A stretch of 64,000 nucleotides of DNA from Castanea sativa (GCF_040712315.1 NC_134015.1:5855945-5919944), one strand, 5' to 3'. Positions 12,301-23,890 are shown, counted from the stretch's first letter. Translations and numbers: made by a program. The notes: generated by a model not told the origin, from the letters alone.

Positions 12301-13407
12301 GTGAAGGATTCTGCAAATTTCTTGGATCATATCAATGGAAAGAAACGTATGTGGTTATCTGTAGAAAATATTGTTTCATCAATTCTTTTAATGAAATTTG
12401 TTCTTAGTTTGATCACTCTTCTAATGGCTCTTTTAATCTTGTCCCATAGATCAAAGAGCGTTGGGTATGTCTATGCGGGTAGAACGGGCATCTGTTGACC
12501 AGGTACATTTTGGCAAGTACTTTTAATTTATGATGAATGGAAGTTTAATAAAAAGGCATAATTGAATGTGTGAAATAGAATGCAACCTTTACTTAGTGAA
12601 ACTCTCAAGCTTAGGCTCTATGTATGTGAAGATATATAGAAGTAAACCATGTAATATATGTTACATGGATGCTACAAGTCCCACCTTTTGGAGATGTGGA
12701 AGAGGAGATCACCACTATTCATTTAGAGATAAAACTATTTTTCTGGCCTGAACCATTTCATCACAAGTACATATTTATATTGTTACGGTGTATTTGAGCT
12801 GCAACTTTATGGTCTACAGGTCAAACAGCGATTTGAAGTCCTTAAGAAGCGGAGAGTTCCTGGAAGCTTCACAGAGCAAGGTAAAAAAATTGAAGGGGAC
12901 GGAAATTTTTTTTTTTGGGTGTTTGTGTATGTGTGTGTGTGTGTCTTTTGTTAGAGGTTTATGCAATTGGTTGGTAATCTATGGTTTTTGGAAAATGGAT
13001 CCCTCTCTCTTTCTCTCTCTCCCTAGATCTTGATGAGCGGATCTTAAAGCAGCAACAAGAAGAGGAGGAACGGAAGCGCCAACGTCGCGAAAAGAAAAAA
13101 GAGAAGAAGGTGAGCACTGTACTTCCATGGTTTGCTTAATACTGTATGCCTGAGCCATAAGATTGTTGGGGAAAAGTTTATCCCTGTCTCTAGATTTTAA
13201 TTGTTCAGGCCAATGCTATGTAATTCAAGAATGTGTTATCTTTTATACGTGTAAGTAGAGTATGTTTGAGTTTAACTGTAATGTTTCCTGATAAATTTGT
13301 TAAATTTTTGTGTTCAGAAAGAGAAGTTGGCAGAAGAGGAAACTGAAATGGATCCTGATGTCGCGGAAATGATGGGATTTGGGGGTTTCCGTTCATCCAA
13401 GAAGTGA
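9346..13407 (+). CDS. ZMAT2: ZMAT2/Snu23 spliceosomal zinc-finger protein (10 exons)
   Basis: The product is a component of the U4/U6.U5 tri-snRNP (yeast Snu23, human ZMAT2) that acts in the nucleus when the spliceosome is activated. Exons: 9346-9366, 9484-9564, 9699-9726, 10584-10666, 12101-12133, 12268-12346, 12450-12502, 12820-12880, 13027-13109 and 13318-13407. All introns are GT-AG and all phases agree, giving 203 residues (the human protein has 199). Landmarks: the [20 protein letters not shown] start, a K/S/R-rich region, a matrin-type C2H2 finger with Cys87, Cys90, His103 and His109, the [11 protein letters not shown] segment, a Lys/Glu/Gln-rich helix at about 150-178, and the conserved end [18 protein letters not shown]. 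The ATG has the family N terminus right behind it. The gene appears complete and functional. Confidence 0.96.
9840..10540 (+). repeat. Degenerate minisatellite inside ZMAT2 intron 3
   Basis: About seven diverged units of roughly 60-115 bases read gaaccctctgaattgtagag, taatgggtttgcagaa, then .tattgggtg and a GT-rich tract. One unit is interrupted at about 10070-10190 by a T-run and unrelated sequence (agcagcttgaaccc ... caattcagctacaaggc) that may be a small insertion. The unit adds no coding frame. Confidence 0.75.
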
Positions 13408-14230
13408 TCAGGTTTCACTCCATCCCATATTTGGAGTGAGTTTTGGCCATGTAACCTTTGTAGCATTGTACTAGTGACAGTTCTGTAAGGAACAGTCTAA
13501 TTTAGGTAACTTGACCTTTTAGAGATGTTCTATGTTTAACAGCAAAAAAGCAAATTTCATGGAATTTCTCGACATTTATGGTAGATTTTACTGGTGAGTG
13601 GTGATGCCATTCAATTTAAATCTTGTACATTCTCCTTGCAGGAGACACTCATCAATGTATGATTTAACGCTACCTTGTACTTTTCTTGGGACTCTCTTGT
13701 GGTGAAAGTCTGCATTAGATGGAGGGTTTAGAGAATGTATTCTTTGCTCGACATCCATAACCCACTGTTTTTGATCAACAATTGTTGTAGAACCCCAACA
13801 AAAATATCATTACTCTTCTATCTTCACAATTCAGAATATGAACAAGCATCGACAATCCTCATTAGGGACAACTGAATGATTCTTTGAATTTTATGGCAAA
13901 TCTTTTGTTTGACATGTGTGGAAACGAAATGAAAATGTTTTGGTGAGAATGGCATTAGTATCGTGCGAAACAAAAACACTCACATCACACTACACAAGTA
14001 CGTCTCTTGCATCAGCGAAATGCCGTCTAAAACCAAGAACTCGTTGTGTGGTACAAGATAAGATAAAATTTCGTGGAAAAAAAAAGTTCTCGTTGGTTTA
14101 GTAGGCCAACTAAAAGCATGCATTGTTGCATTTCAAGTTTTCATCACTAATAAAGCCCATCAAGAAAAGGCAAAGACTAATTCAAATTATTGAAAATTTG
14201 AATCCAAACTCACCCTTTTATTGTCTATTT
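13408..14230. other. 3' flank of ZMAT2 and spacer
   Basis: Contains the 3' UTR of the ZMAT2 gene at its start. No further gene is recognised. Confidence 0.5.
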
Positions 14231-14232
14231 GT

Positions 14233-14525
14233 CAAGGTAGAATTTTGAATTTTATAATATAATTGATTGACTTTCAGTTTAAACTTTAAAGTCCATATTT
14301 TTATCACCTTTTGTTTATCTATGTAATAAGGTAGAATTTTATAATATAATTGATTGACTTTTTATAAGGAGTCGAGTCACTTTCAATTTAAAATCTATAT
14401 TTTTATGCTTTTGTTTATTTATGCATTAAGGTAGAATTTTATAATACAATTGATTGACTCTTTATAAGGAGTTGAGTCACTTTCAATTTAAAATTCATAT
14501 TTTTATTAGCTTTTGTTTGTCCTGT
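14233..14525 (+). repeat. Tandem repeat of about 100 bases, three units, plus an outlying unit
   Basis: Units begin aaggtagaattttataat, run through attgattgact, ggagt.gagtcactttcaat and end with atattttta...cttttgttt. They start at about 14234, 14328 and 14429. A fourth, more diverged unit lies 400 bases away at about 14943-15035 (attttataatacaattgatt, ggagttgagttactttt). Function unknown. Confidence 0.75.
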
Positions 14526-16274
14526 AGACGACTAAATTTCTAGGTATTATGCTACCCACTAGAGACTATGCATTGTACAACTTAATGCATGTCTCGGGTG
14601 GCCTTATATATCTTTAGAAACTAACAGACAAAAGGAAAAAGAGGTATAAATAAGTTAAAATACCATATTTTCAAAGAATACTGCACCAAACCTTGAAAAA
14701 AAGGGGTAAGTGCTCATAGATGGATCATGTTGTCAGAAAGAAACTATTGCACTAGACTTTAGAAAGGGCTTATAGGTCTGTAAAGAGTAAACATGTCATC
14801 TAAAAGAAACTATTGTACTAGACTTGGGCTGAAGTTCTAGGCCGCATATTGTTCAAAGCAATTGTGCCACCAACCCTTGACATCACAGAAGTCTTCTATG
14901 GCCATTGATCTAGAAATTTAGTCATCTACATGTCTATCTCTTAAAAGTAAAATTTTATAATACAATTGATTGATTTTTTATAAGGAGTTGAGTTACTTTT
15001 AGTTTAAAGTACATATTTTCATTAGTTTTTGTTATTTCCCAACATAAATAAACATTTTTCAAACCTCCTTAACAGGTGCACAAGCCCATCAACAAAAGCC
15101 TTAATCTTTTTTAATCTATCTTATTAAGGTTGAGTCAAATTGAAAAACCCATTGAACAATTCAAACCTAACACGCTATCCCTCCCTATTTTGGAGCTATT
15201 TTTTTGCTCTAAATTGAAGTGTCATTAATGCAGATTGATGAACTTCAGGTTCAAGTGTTCAACAAATAAGATGCAATTGACCCTTGCTTGAATAATAATT
15301 GTTCTAATAAAGGCTTGTACATCTATGTTCTTGATCACAAAGAGATGGGAGCCTAAACTTGGTAGATGAACTATGACAGTGTCAGAGTCTAATTATTGCT
15401 AGGCGTTAACGTTTTCAAGTCTTCAAGCTACCCGATTTGACCCAGTTGGAATGGTCGCATGGTTGTTTGACATTAGTAAAAAATATTTGTTAATTAACTG
15501 AAGTTTCATTACTTAATAAAAAAACAAACTTTAAGAAATCAAATTAAAATGCCTGTAAGAATTTTTATTCAATTATATGAAAGGAAGTGAGAGGTCTATA
15601 CTTCATAGTATAAATACAAGTTTTCTTTCTTCACAAACTTTCTCCCTATATTCTTTTTGAATGTGTGGTCGTGTTTATCCATTTTCTCTCTACTCTGGTA
15701 ATTTATTTATCTCTATCTCTTAACATGTCCTGTGTTTTGCTTGCTAAATAAAAAGTCAACAAAGAGATAAAGAGAAGTATCTTTAATTAAAGTCTAAAAG
15801 ACTAAAAAAATACTTAGCAACACTTAACATTTCACTACTTTTCAAGGATAAAAAAGTAATTACGTTTTATATAGATAGAAAAAGGCCATTTAAGTTCTTA
15901 AGTCATTTTGTCAAACAAAAGTAGCTCAACTTTTATTTTTATTTTTATTTTTATTTCTTATATCAAGTAGAAAAGATGAGATGACAAATTTGTATTTTAA
16001 ATGTAAATAAGACATATTTGAAAATAATTTTTTAAAATTTAATAGAATTTGAGAAGAGTTTAGGATATAAAAAATTAAACAAATTTGGAATTGAGAAAGC
16101 CAAAGTTCTTGTTGTTTCCACAACGGTTAAAAAAAACAAAAACAAAAACAAAAACGACTCGTCGTTTTATTTACGCTGCTTCCCGCTAACCCACCAAACT
16201 TCTCAAATTTCAGTTAATTCTCTCTAAACCCATTGCTCTGTAACTATCACATTTCCATAGCCAAAAAAACCACC
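14526..16274. other. Spacer before the PPR gene with a dispersed repeat
   Basis: No gene is seen. Sequence at about 15758-15945 (gataaagagaagta, cactacttttcaaggataaa, gccatttaag, ttttgtcaaacaaaagtag) has a diverged relative at about 26127-26345, so it belongs to a dispersed repeat. The last 100 bases are the PPR 5' region, including an (AAAAAC)n stretch at about 16131-16155. Confidence 0.55.
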
Positions 16275-17729
16275 ATGAGCAAAGCTCTCCTCAAGGTTGA
16301 GCGGCGAGTCCTCCGCCTCCTCCACGGCCACAAAACCCGAACCCGACTCCCCGAAATCCATGCTCATTTCCTCCGCCACGGCCTCGACCAGTTAAACCAA
16401 GTCCTTGCCCACTTCGTCTCCGTTTGCGGGTCCCTTCACAAAATGGCCTACGCAAATCGCATCTTTTGCCGAACCCATAACCCAAATATCATACTTTTCA
16501 ATTCTATGATTAAAGGGTACTCGCTTTGTGGACCCTTTGAGCAGTCCCTCCATTTGTTTTCCCTTTTGAGAAGCCGTGGCATTCGGCCTGATGAATACAC
16601 GTTTGCGCCTTTGCTTAAGGCGTGTTCGGGTCTTTGCGATTGTAAACTCGGTAAATGTGTTCATGCGGAGGTAATTAGGATTGGGTTTGAGCGTTTTGGT
16701 TCTATACGGATTGGGATTGTTGAGTTGTATGTGGCTTGTGAGAGAATGGAGGATGCTAGGAAGGTGTTCGATGAAATGTCTTATAGAGATGTGGTTGTTT
16801 GGAATTTGATGATTCGGGGGTTTTGCGAGTTGGGTGAGGCTGATTTGGGATTGCATTTGTTTAGGCAGATGAATGAGAGGAGTGTTGTTTCTTGGAACTC
16901 AATGATTTCTTGCTTGGCGAAGAGTGGGCGGGATAGGGAGGCTTTGGAACTCTTTTGTGAAATGAGGGATCAAGATTTTGAGCTAGATGAAGCGACTGTG
17001 GTGATTGTGTTGCCTGTTTGTGCTCGTTTGGGGGCTGTTGATGTTGGGCAGTGGATACACTCATACTCAGGTTCTAGAGGGCTTCTGCGAGATGCTATTT
17101 CTGTGGGTAATTCGCTTGTTGATTTTTATAGTAAATGTGGAAATTTGGAAGTTGCACGCAGCCTTTTTAATGAAATGCCTCGCAAAAATGTTGTTTCATG
17201 GAATGCAATGATCTCAGGTCTGGCATTCAATGGGGAGGGTGAGGTTGGGGTCAAATTGTTTGAGGAGATGATTAACAAAGATACGAGCCCTAATGATGCA
17301 ACATTTGTAGGCGTTTTAGCATGTTGTGCCCATGCAGGCTTGGTGGAAAGGGGGCGAGAGTTGTTTGCTTCTATGTCTGAAAAACACCAAATTCAACCAA
17401 AGCTTGAGCATTATGGTTGTATGGTTGATCTTCTTGGGCGTAGTGGACTTGTGAGGGAGGCTCATGGCTTGATTAGAAACATGCCCATGAAGCCAAATGC
17501 TGCTTTATGGGGTGCATTGCTCGGTGCCTGCCGCACTCATGGTGATGTAGAAGTTGCAGAACTTTCTGTTAAAGAGCTGATCAATATTGAACCATGGAAT
17601 TCTGGTAATTATGTGCTCTTGTCAAATATATATGCAGAAGAAGGGAGGTGGGATGAGGTTGCGATGCTCAGAGTTTTAATGAAGGAAAAGTGTGTCAAGA
17701 AAGCACCAGGGCAGAGTATGATTGAATAA
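16275..17729 (+). CDS. PLS-class pentatricopeptide repeat protein, At1g09190-like
   Basis: An organelle RNA-binding protein family member. Each PPR recognises about one RNA base, and PLS/E proteins usually serve in RNA editing or processing. The single exon encodes 484 residues. I chose the ATG at 16275 over an in-frame ATG at 16233 because MSKALLKVERRVLRLLHGHKT matches the start of Arabidopsis At1g09190 as I remember it, and the context is ACCATGA. Repeats run from about residue 60 to 410 with the usual signatures (NPNIILFNSMIKGYS, RDVVVWNLMIRGF, RSVVSWNSMIS, KNVVSWNAMISGLA). An E-type tail follows (ALWGALLGACRTHGDVEVAE ... NYVLLSNIYAEEGRWDEV). There is no DYW domain, and the protein ends GQSMIE, as in its relative. 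Codons are intact throughout. The target organelle cannot be read from the sequence with confidence. Confidence 0.95.
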   Translation: MSKALLKVERRVLRLLHGHKTRTRLPEIHAHFLRHGLDQLNQVLAHFVSVCGSLHKMAYANRIFCRTHNPNIILFNSMIKGYSLCGPFEQSLHLFSLLRSRGIRPDEYTFAPLLKACSGLCDCKLGKCVHAEVIRIGFERFGSIRIGIVELYVACERMEDARKVFDEMSYRDVVVWNLMIRGFCELGEADLGLHLFRQMNERSVVSWNSMISCLAKSGRDREALELFCEMRDQDFELDEATVVIVLPVCARLGAVDVGQWIHSYSGSRGLLRDAISVGNSLVDFYSKCGNLEVARSLFNEMPRKNVVSWNAMISGLAFNGEGEVGVKLFEEMINKDTSPNDATFVGVLACCAHAGLVERGRELFASMSEKHQIQPKLEHYGCMVDLLGRSGLVREAHGLIRNMPMKPNAALWGALLGACRTHGDVEVAELSVKELINIEPWNSGNYVLLSNIYAEEGRWDEVAMLRVLMKEKCVKKAPGQSMIE

Positions 17730-19500
17730 TTATGAAATGTTGGTTTAGGGAAAAATGTCCTTTCTCTTGGCTGGTCTAGGTGCTTGGTTCCTTTATTGCA
17801 AGACTTAACATCTCCACCATGAATGAAGATATACATGGTGGCTGTTTAGGAAATGACTTAAAGCAAAAGAAAGCTGGATGCTTTGTGCATCCATCTAGAT
17901 CCTGGTCAAATCTACAAAGATGATGATGGGATCACATGGAAATGGAAGCAGGAGGCTGAAAGAATAGCAAATTTACTGACAGAGTAAGAGACCTTACAAC
18001 GTGAATTTTTCTGAGAGAATACAGAGAGACATTTTTAGAATATTCTTCCATGTTTATTTCTTCCGGCCAAGTTCGATATGAATATCGGGTACAAGAAATT
18101 GAGAATTGTAAGCAAAAAAGTCAGCAAGAACCAATAGAATTCTTTTAATGAAATACCTTCCCCTGTCTTTGTTTTTGTACTTCTTCATAATAAACTATTG
18201 ACTCCCAAAAATCAAAGAACTAGAGCTTTTCTATATATTCATCTGTGACATCTGTTTCACACTTAAGTGGGATGTTTCTCTTCCCTTTTCATTTTTCACT
18301 CTCATGAGTATCCCATTTCTTTCCTTCAAGTATCCCTTAAGACAGCTGACTACTAATATCGTGTGATGCTCCCTCAAAGTACTAACCGGATGATTTTTAT
18401 TTTGTCGAGTAGAGCAAGCTTGAAACAATGCTTCTGTTGCGAGTGGGATGTTGTATTATGAGTGGTGATATAGCAAGATTTCCCTAAAAATGTAATTGTA
18501 CAACTTCTTCTTCTTCTCTTTTGTTTTTGTTTTTTGTTTTTTGTTTTTTGTTTTTTTTGACGCTATGGAAATGTAACTGTAGAACAATGATAGAAGGGTA
18601 ATTAACATAATTGGAGCTTTATTCTGCAACTTTGATGAATTCATGCTGATATGTCCATTATAGGGATTAAGGAGTGAAAGCCATCCTGAAAAGCTAATAC
18701 AGCATAAGTAAACCTTCTAATTGAAGACAGATTTTAATTTTTTTAAAGACCCTAAATCTTATATATAAGCTGATAGGAAAAGTTGAATACCTCTTATAGA
18801 ACAAAAGACTAGTTTGTTTTGTGGATCCTTTCCTTTAATTGTCAATTAATGATAGAACTAAAATATTTAAACTCATCTACAGATCCACTTATGTATGAGT
18901 TCTCAAATAACTTGTACCAGGTACTTTCAGTTTCAATCTCACCCAACAAAAATGGTGACAGGTGATTTGCAGTGAGAAATTACAAGCCACACACACCTTG
19001 TGTGCTTGTCAATTATTTGGATCAAGAAATTAGGACCATTAATCATTATAATTATTATATATTTCAACTTCTCACAATTCAAATTGATGTTTTACATCAT
19101 AATTTTATCAAAAAAATGTAATTTTTCAGTTGTCTTATCATAATGAAAACATGCCATGTGAAAAGTCAGTATGTTTTTCATCATCATCATTGTTAAATTT
19201 GATGGAAACTGAAATCAAAGCTAAGCAAAATGGAGTCTAGGAACCTCAACTCACGTAATGTCCACCTTCGTTTTATTCTAATAATTGATTAGAAGGAGAA
19301 GATTAGATGAAGCTCATTAAGCTCGAATCCCAAGTCTACCCCATAATGATCATCTTTGTTTTCCAAGAAAATCCTATCCTTAAAGGTCCCTGTACTAAGT
19401 ACTAACAAGGTACATTGCACTCATTTGAATGAAACACAAACTTTGAGGAACGCTAGGTGACTCCTTGAGTTCATGAAAACAAGACCATTATAGTGATTTT
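17730..19500. other. Spacer with no gene
   Basis: The start is the probable 3' UTR of the PPR gene. The rest is AT-rich with a (TTTTTGT)n-like stretch at about 18520-18558. I find no splice-supported coding region or RNA gene. Confidence 0.5.
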
Positions 19501-19536
19501 TTTTTTTTGAAGAATACCATTAACCTCTTTTCCTTC

Positions 19537-19544
19537 TATAAATA
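19537..19544 (+). promoter_or_regulatory. TATA box of the small Cys-rich gene
   Basis: TATAAATA lies about 100 bases upstream of the ATG at 19646, which would put transcription start near 19570 with a 5' UTR of about 75 bases. It is the best TATA match in this segment. Confidence 0.55.
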
Positions 19545-19645
19545 CTCCTACTCTTTTCCACAATATGCACAACACTCTCATCTCTCATTGGATATTCCTA
19601 ATATTACTTTTAGAGTTCGAAAGAAAAAATCACAAGGAAGAAAAT

Positions 19646-19900
19646 ATGGAGAGGAAGTCCTGCTGTGGAGGAAGGAGCTATGTTTCATCTCCATGCACTA
19701 CACAGCCTAAGAAGGAACCAGTTGTGAGCCCAAAGAAAGAGAAAAATGTTAAGAAAGAAACTGCTGAGGATGTTAAAGGAAGTTCAACTTGTGGAGCTGA
19801 AGCAGCGGTGAAGTCTCCAAAGGTTGAGGAGAAAGAGATTGCTAGTGTTAAAAAAGAAGAAAAAGTTAAAGTTAATGTTGGATGTGGTGGCTGTGGTTAA
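19646..19900 (+). CDS. Small Cys-terminated Lys/Glu-rich protein, unknown function
   Basis: A single-exon frame of 84 residues starts MERKSCCGGRSYVSSPCTTQ. It continues with a Lys/Glu/Val-rich middle (residues about 20-75, repeated KKE and KVEEKE words) and ends VGCGGCG. Cysteines sit at the two ends (CC near residue 6, Cys17, one mid-protein, CGGC at the end), which could bind metal in the manner of metallothionein-like proteins, but the spacing fits no metallothionein class I can name. No signal peptide or membrane segment. Longer frames with upstream ATGs (19565 in frame, 19507 in another frame) are poor: the upstream codons encode an unrelated hydrophobic run, and AAAATATGG precedes the chosen start. 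A TATA box upstream and a poly(A)-like signal downstream support a real transcript. It may be a small plant-specific gene; I do not recognise the family. Confidence 0.6.
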   Translation: MERKSCCGGRSYVSSPCTTQPKKEPVVSPKKEKNVKKETAEDVKGSSTCGAEAAVKSPKVEEKEIASVKKEEKVKVNVGCGGCG

Positions 19901-20128
19901 GGACGTGATATCTTAGTGGGTTTTGAGGGGGTTGGGTGTTTTGTTATGTTTTTAATAGTTTTTAAAAAAAAATTTATTTATGGGAATTATATTTATAATA
20001 GTTGGTCTGGTTTTTAGCTTTCTTTTATTTATTTGTGTGATTGTCAGTTTGTCAGTTTGCTTTGTGGTTTCTATAGATGTGATGTAATCTATAGTTTGTT
20101 TGAAACTTTGAATAAGGCCCTCTCAAGT

Positions 20129-20134
20129 AATAAA
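20129..20134 (+). terminator. Poly(A) signal-like AATAAA
   Basis: AATAAA about 230 bases after the stop of the small Cys-rich gene, preceded by T-rich and TTGTTTG sequence typical of plant near-upstream elements. Confidence 0.4.
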
Positions 20135-20628
20135 ATATTAGAGTTATGTAATGATGTAATCTCTCTCTCTCTCTCATCCTGTAAATTCAATTCTCAAAAT
20201 CATATTTGAAAATCTTATAAATTTTTTTCGGCAATGAAGGTGATTGGTGCTACTAAAATAACAAAATAAATGAATATCTAAATTACCCTTTTTGTAATTG
20301 ATGAGACATTGGTTTTTGAGACATTTGTAAAATTTGTAGTACTGTTGGTGATTCTGTATTTTTGGCAAGGGTGTATTTATTAAAATTATTCAAGTCAGTC
20401 ACACCTGCTAGTTGAAAACTGGGTGGTATGGTATCTCAAGCATAAAAAATAAAAATAAAAATCTATGAATTCAAATTATGAATTTGATTTTCCAAATGAA
20501 GTCCAAGAAGTCCTGAAATGTTTCTTAAATTGGTTCGTATATAACTATACATGAAACATAAGCCTTTTAAGCCAGCTATCAGATTTCATTTCGTAAGAAA
20601 GTCCTTAAATGGAAGATACTGGAGGCTT

Positions 20629-21735
20629 TCATATAAAATGGAAAAACAATAGCCAAATAATCAGCATGAATGTGTGGTGGCTGATCCAATCTGTTGATCT
20701 GTGTGCATTGCTTGTAAATCCATCAATGTATTGTCCCACATTGAAATTCCCTACGTAGAACAGAAACTTTTGTTATTTAGTTGAACACTAGCTCCTCTTC
20801 AAGAATGCAGTTATATTAACGTACTTCTATGATCAATGACAACATTTGTAATCATAACAAATATAAATCTACAAGCCAATGTATATCTTCAAGAGGCAGT
20901 GATAATATGCTACCTCTTTGGTTGGTGTTGCTGCAGCCAGCATTGAGTGCATATCTAACATCTGGTATGGTGGCCTTGTTGTAGAATAAGAAGTTAGATA
21001 ATAAGCTATTGATGCAATTGAGAACTTGTTGTGTCTCAAATAGGCATGGTCCATTGCAGAATAGGTCAGCAGCCTCAGGAGGTACATTAATATTTCCACT
21101 TGGATTCAATCTATAGGCCTCACCACAGCCACTGTAGATCTGTGACACGTCCAAAATGAAAAAAAAATTGCACAACAAGAAGCATAGATGGACTTAAATA
21201 ATGAAATAATAAGGACAATCTAAAACAGACAGGGCTAGAAAGGAATCACGGGTGTTTTTAGCTTATATATAATAGAAGGTTATAGATGTAGTTAAATATT
21301 CAGAATGAACTTTTTTCATTCTTTCTGATAAACTATTAGATGTTCCAAACATGTAGAAGTTTCAACTTTTTTAAATGGGAGGTAGAGTGGAGATAGGATC
21401 AAACTCATGACCGTCTTCTCTAACACTATCTATAAGTTTATAGTGACATATATTTCTCATAGCATATGAATATAAGGCTCTCACTGACAAGCTTATCGTT
21501 GAAACAAAACAAGGCTTGTGCTGTCATTTGCCCAGGGTTGTCATCTGCATAACCTGTTCACAATCCATAAAGAAAAAAAGAAGAAAAGAAAAATGAATAA
21601 GGAAATTTGTATTGAAAAGAAGAAAAAAAAAAAAGTGAATGTCACAGGCATATAACCTGAGAAGCAGCAAAATATGGCAATGAAAAATAGTGTGAGGATG
21701 AAGAATTTCTGCTTTGGCAAGAATGAAAATGCCAT
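20629..21735 (-). CDS. Secreted six-cysteine plant protein with a GPI-like tail (4 exons)
   Basis: Exons on the minus strand: 21735-21657, 21553-21489, 21139-20914 and 20750-20629. All junctions are GT-AG and in phase, giving 163 residues. Residues 1-26 form a signal peptide with a very hydrophobic core. The mature part has six cysteines (43, 53, 76, 80, 90, 117), enough for three disulfides, and the conserved-looking block NVPPEAADLFCNGPC, ETQQVLNCI and NFLFYNKATIPDVRYALNAGC. The last exon gives NFNVGQYIDGFTSNAHRS and then a hydrophobic tail (about 150-163), consistent with a GPI-anchor signal. Reading through the third donor instead gives a 108-codon frame ending IHWLVDLYLL; the spliced version is better because GNFNV follows RG in relatives I recall. 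I think this is a plant family of unknown function (possibly DUF7731), likely cell-surface; the name is uncertain. Confidence 0.78.
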
Positions 21736-22270
21736 TGCAAGAGCTGTGAGGAAGAAGATTTGGGTATAAAGAGGAAGGGCTATTTAAACTGGTATCAGTA
21801 GTACAGTATGGTATAATATATTGTAAGAAATGGCTTACATGTTTTGATATTAGAAGTAATGCAGTAATATAAGAGCCAAAATATTAGGCCACCCCACCTA
21901 GGCAATATTAAAGAAATATGAGTAGAGCTTAGTTGGTGAGTGTTGTAGACTAATGGACTAAAAGGAAGAGTGAAAGTTGGTGTGTTAGCCACCAACTTGT
22001 AGTTGCTTTCAAAGCCTTTGAGTGTTAGATCTTCTTATTTCTATTTTTGGAATGATTGAGGGTAGAACCTAGAATTGAACTTCTATCATCTTTTTTAGTG
22101 GATTTGCTGCATATATCTACCAAAGTATAGAACAAGGCCACTGCCCAAACGTTGACTAAAGAACTCTAGTCATCTTTTGATTGCCTTTTGATAGTGATGA
22201 AAAGTTGGAGGATGGAAGAGAGTGGAAAAGTTGCCTTTTGATATCTTGCATATACCATATAAACAATTTT
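21736..22270. other. 5' flank of the six-cysteine gene and spacer
   Basis: Holds the promoter of the minus-strand gene. A TATA-like TTTAAATAG (reverse strand, about 21781-21789) lies about 50 bases upstream of the ATG. No other gene is seen. Confidence 0.45.
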
Positions 22271-22369
22271 ATCACAACAACAATCAAATCTTAATCTCAA
22301 AATTTAAGGGTCCACTATGAATTTTTAACAAATTAATTAAAAGAGTAAATTATATGTATTTTTTTCGAG

Positions 22370-22545
22370 AGTAATGCTACAATCACTAACTATTTTACAA
22401 CATTTTTACAATATGTTAATGTAGTCAATTCTTATTGATTTTTATTTGAGCCACTACTAATATTACTTTTTTACTTATTAATAACTACTTACCACATCAG
22501 TAGTTTGTAAAAAATATTTTAAAATAGTTTGTATTTCTAGCATTT
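22370..22545. mobile_element. MITE in duplication unit 1
   Basis: Begins agtaatgctaca...aactattttacaacattttt, and the reverse complement of its right end reads aatgctagaaatacaaacta followed by ttttaaaatattttttacaa. That makes terminal inverted repeats of about 45 bases. It is 176 bases long with no coding. The copy in unit 2 shows that it was present before the duplication. Confidence 0.7.
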
Positions 22546-23192
22546 TTTTAAAAAAAACTTCCAACTTTTCTATATTTCTTAAGAAACTCTTATGGAAGAA
22601 AATAATATTTGTTCATCCTTTCTTCTTACTTTCATTATCATTCAAATTCTTTTTATCTTCTCAATTTTCCAAATCTTGACTAAACAAAGCTCGTGTAAGC
22701 ATTATTTTCCCTTGAGAAAGAAGGTAGGTGAACAAATTGGAGAAAATAATTTTTATAAGGAAATAAAATTATTATAAGCAAGGTACCATGCTGTCCATGC
22801 ATGATGCACCCCACTCGAAAATGTGCAGCTAAGTATAATTTTGAGCTTATTTTATAAAGAGAAGATAGTATGGTATACCCAATGTTTGAAGAAAAAAAAA
22901 ATTTGTGCATGGTTATTGGAATGAGGTCACGTGAGGAGAAGGTATGCAACTTGGACCATATCTTAGTTACACTGAAACTTATTAAAGGCCGGAGCCTATA
23001 TATAAGATTTTTAATTGGACCATGATTGGGCTTGTGAATTTCTTCCATTGGGGCCCAAAAGGGAAAAGGAGAAAAATTAGAAACTTGGACTCTATCGCAA
23101 CAACAATCAAATCTTAATCCCAAAATTAATTTAGGGTTCTGCTATGAATTTTTAACAAATTAAAAGATTAAATTATATGTATTTTTTTCAAG

Positions 23193-23366
23193 AGTAATGC
23201 TACAATCATAAACTATTTTACAACATTTTTACAATATGTTAATGTAGTTAGTTCTTATTGATTTTCATTTGAATCACTGCTAATATCACTTTTTTACTTA
23301 TCAATAACCACTTATCTCATCAGTAGTTTGTAAAAAATATTGTAAAATAGTTTGTATCTCTAGTAT
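23193..23366. mobile_element. MITE in duplication unit 2
   Basis: The counterpart of 22370-22545, with the same inverted ends (agtaatgctaca at left; tttgtatctctagtat at right) and a few substitutions, at the equivalent position in the second unit. Confidence 0.7.
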
Positions 23367-23890
23367 ATATATATTTTTTAACTTCCAACTTTTCTATATG
23401 TCTTAAGAAACTCTTATGATACAAAATACTATTTGTTCATCCTTTCTTCTTACTTTTATTATCATTCAAATTTTTTTTATCTTCTCAATTTTCCAAATCT
23501 TGACTAAACAAAGCTCGTGTAAGCATTATTTTCCCTTGAGAAAGAAGGTAGGTGAACAAATGGGGGAAAATAATTTTTATAAGGAAATAAAATTTTTATA
23601 AGCAAGGTACCATGCATGATGCACCCCACTCTGCAGCTAAGTATAATTTTGAGTTTATTTTATAAAGAGAAGATAGTATGGTATACCCAATGTTTAAAAA
23701 AAAAAAATTGTGCATGGTTATTGGAATGAGGTCACATGAGGAGAGGGTATGCAACTTGGACTATATCTTAGTTACATTGAAACTTATTAAAGGCCGGAGT
23801 TCATATATAAGATCTTTAATTGGACCATGATTGGGCTTGTGAATTTCTTCCATTGGGGCCCAAAAGGGAAAAGGAGAAAAATCAGAAAAG

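Larger units (their letters stand above)
22271..23890. repeat. Tandem duplication, two units of about 0.8 kb
   Basis: Unit 1 is 22271-23093 and unit 2 is 23094-23890. Both start atc.caacaacaatcaaatc and end gggaaaaggagaaaaat.aga, with high identity between (for example ttgactaaacaaagctcgtg and gaacctcactt-side words such as gcaaggtaccatgc in both). Unit 2 is shorter by a small deletion near 23620. Each unit holds a MITE. The homology stops directly at the 3' end of the tRNA-Ala gene. Short frames of about 61 codons in each unit (from 22592 and 23416) are parallel but AT-rich and unlikely to be genes. Confidence 0.88.

Noticed and set aside
16392..16856. 154-codon antisense frame in the PPR gene.
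   Set aside because: A shadow frame; the PPR frame is full length and matches a known protein architecture.
22592..23601. Parallel 61-codon frames in the two tandem units.
   Set aside because: The parallel is explained by the duplication itself; the peptides are AT-driven and have no family.
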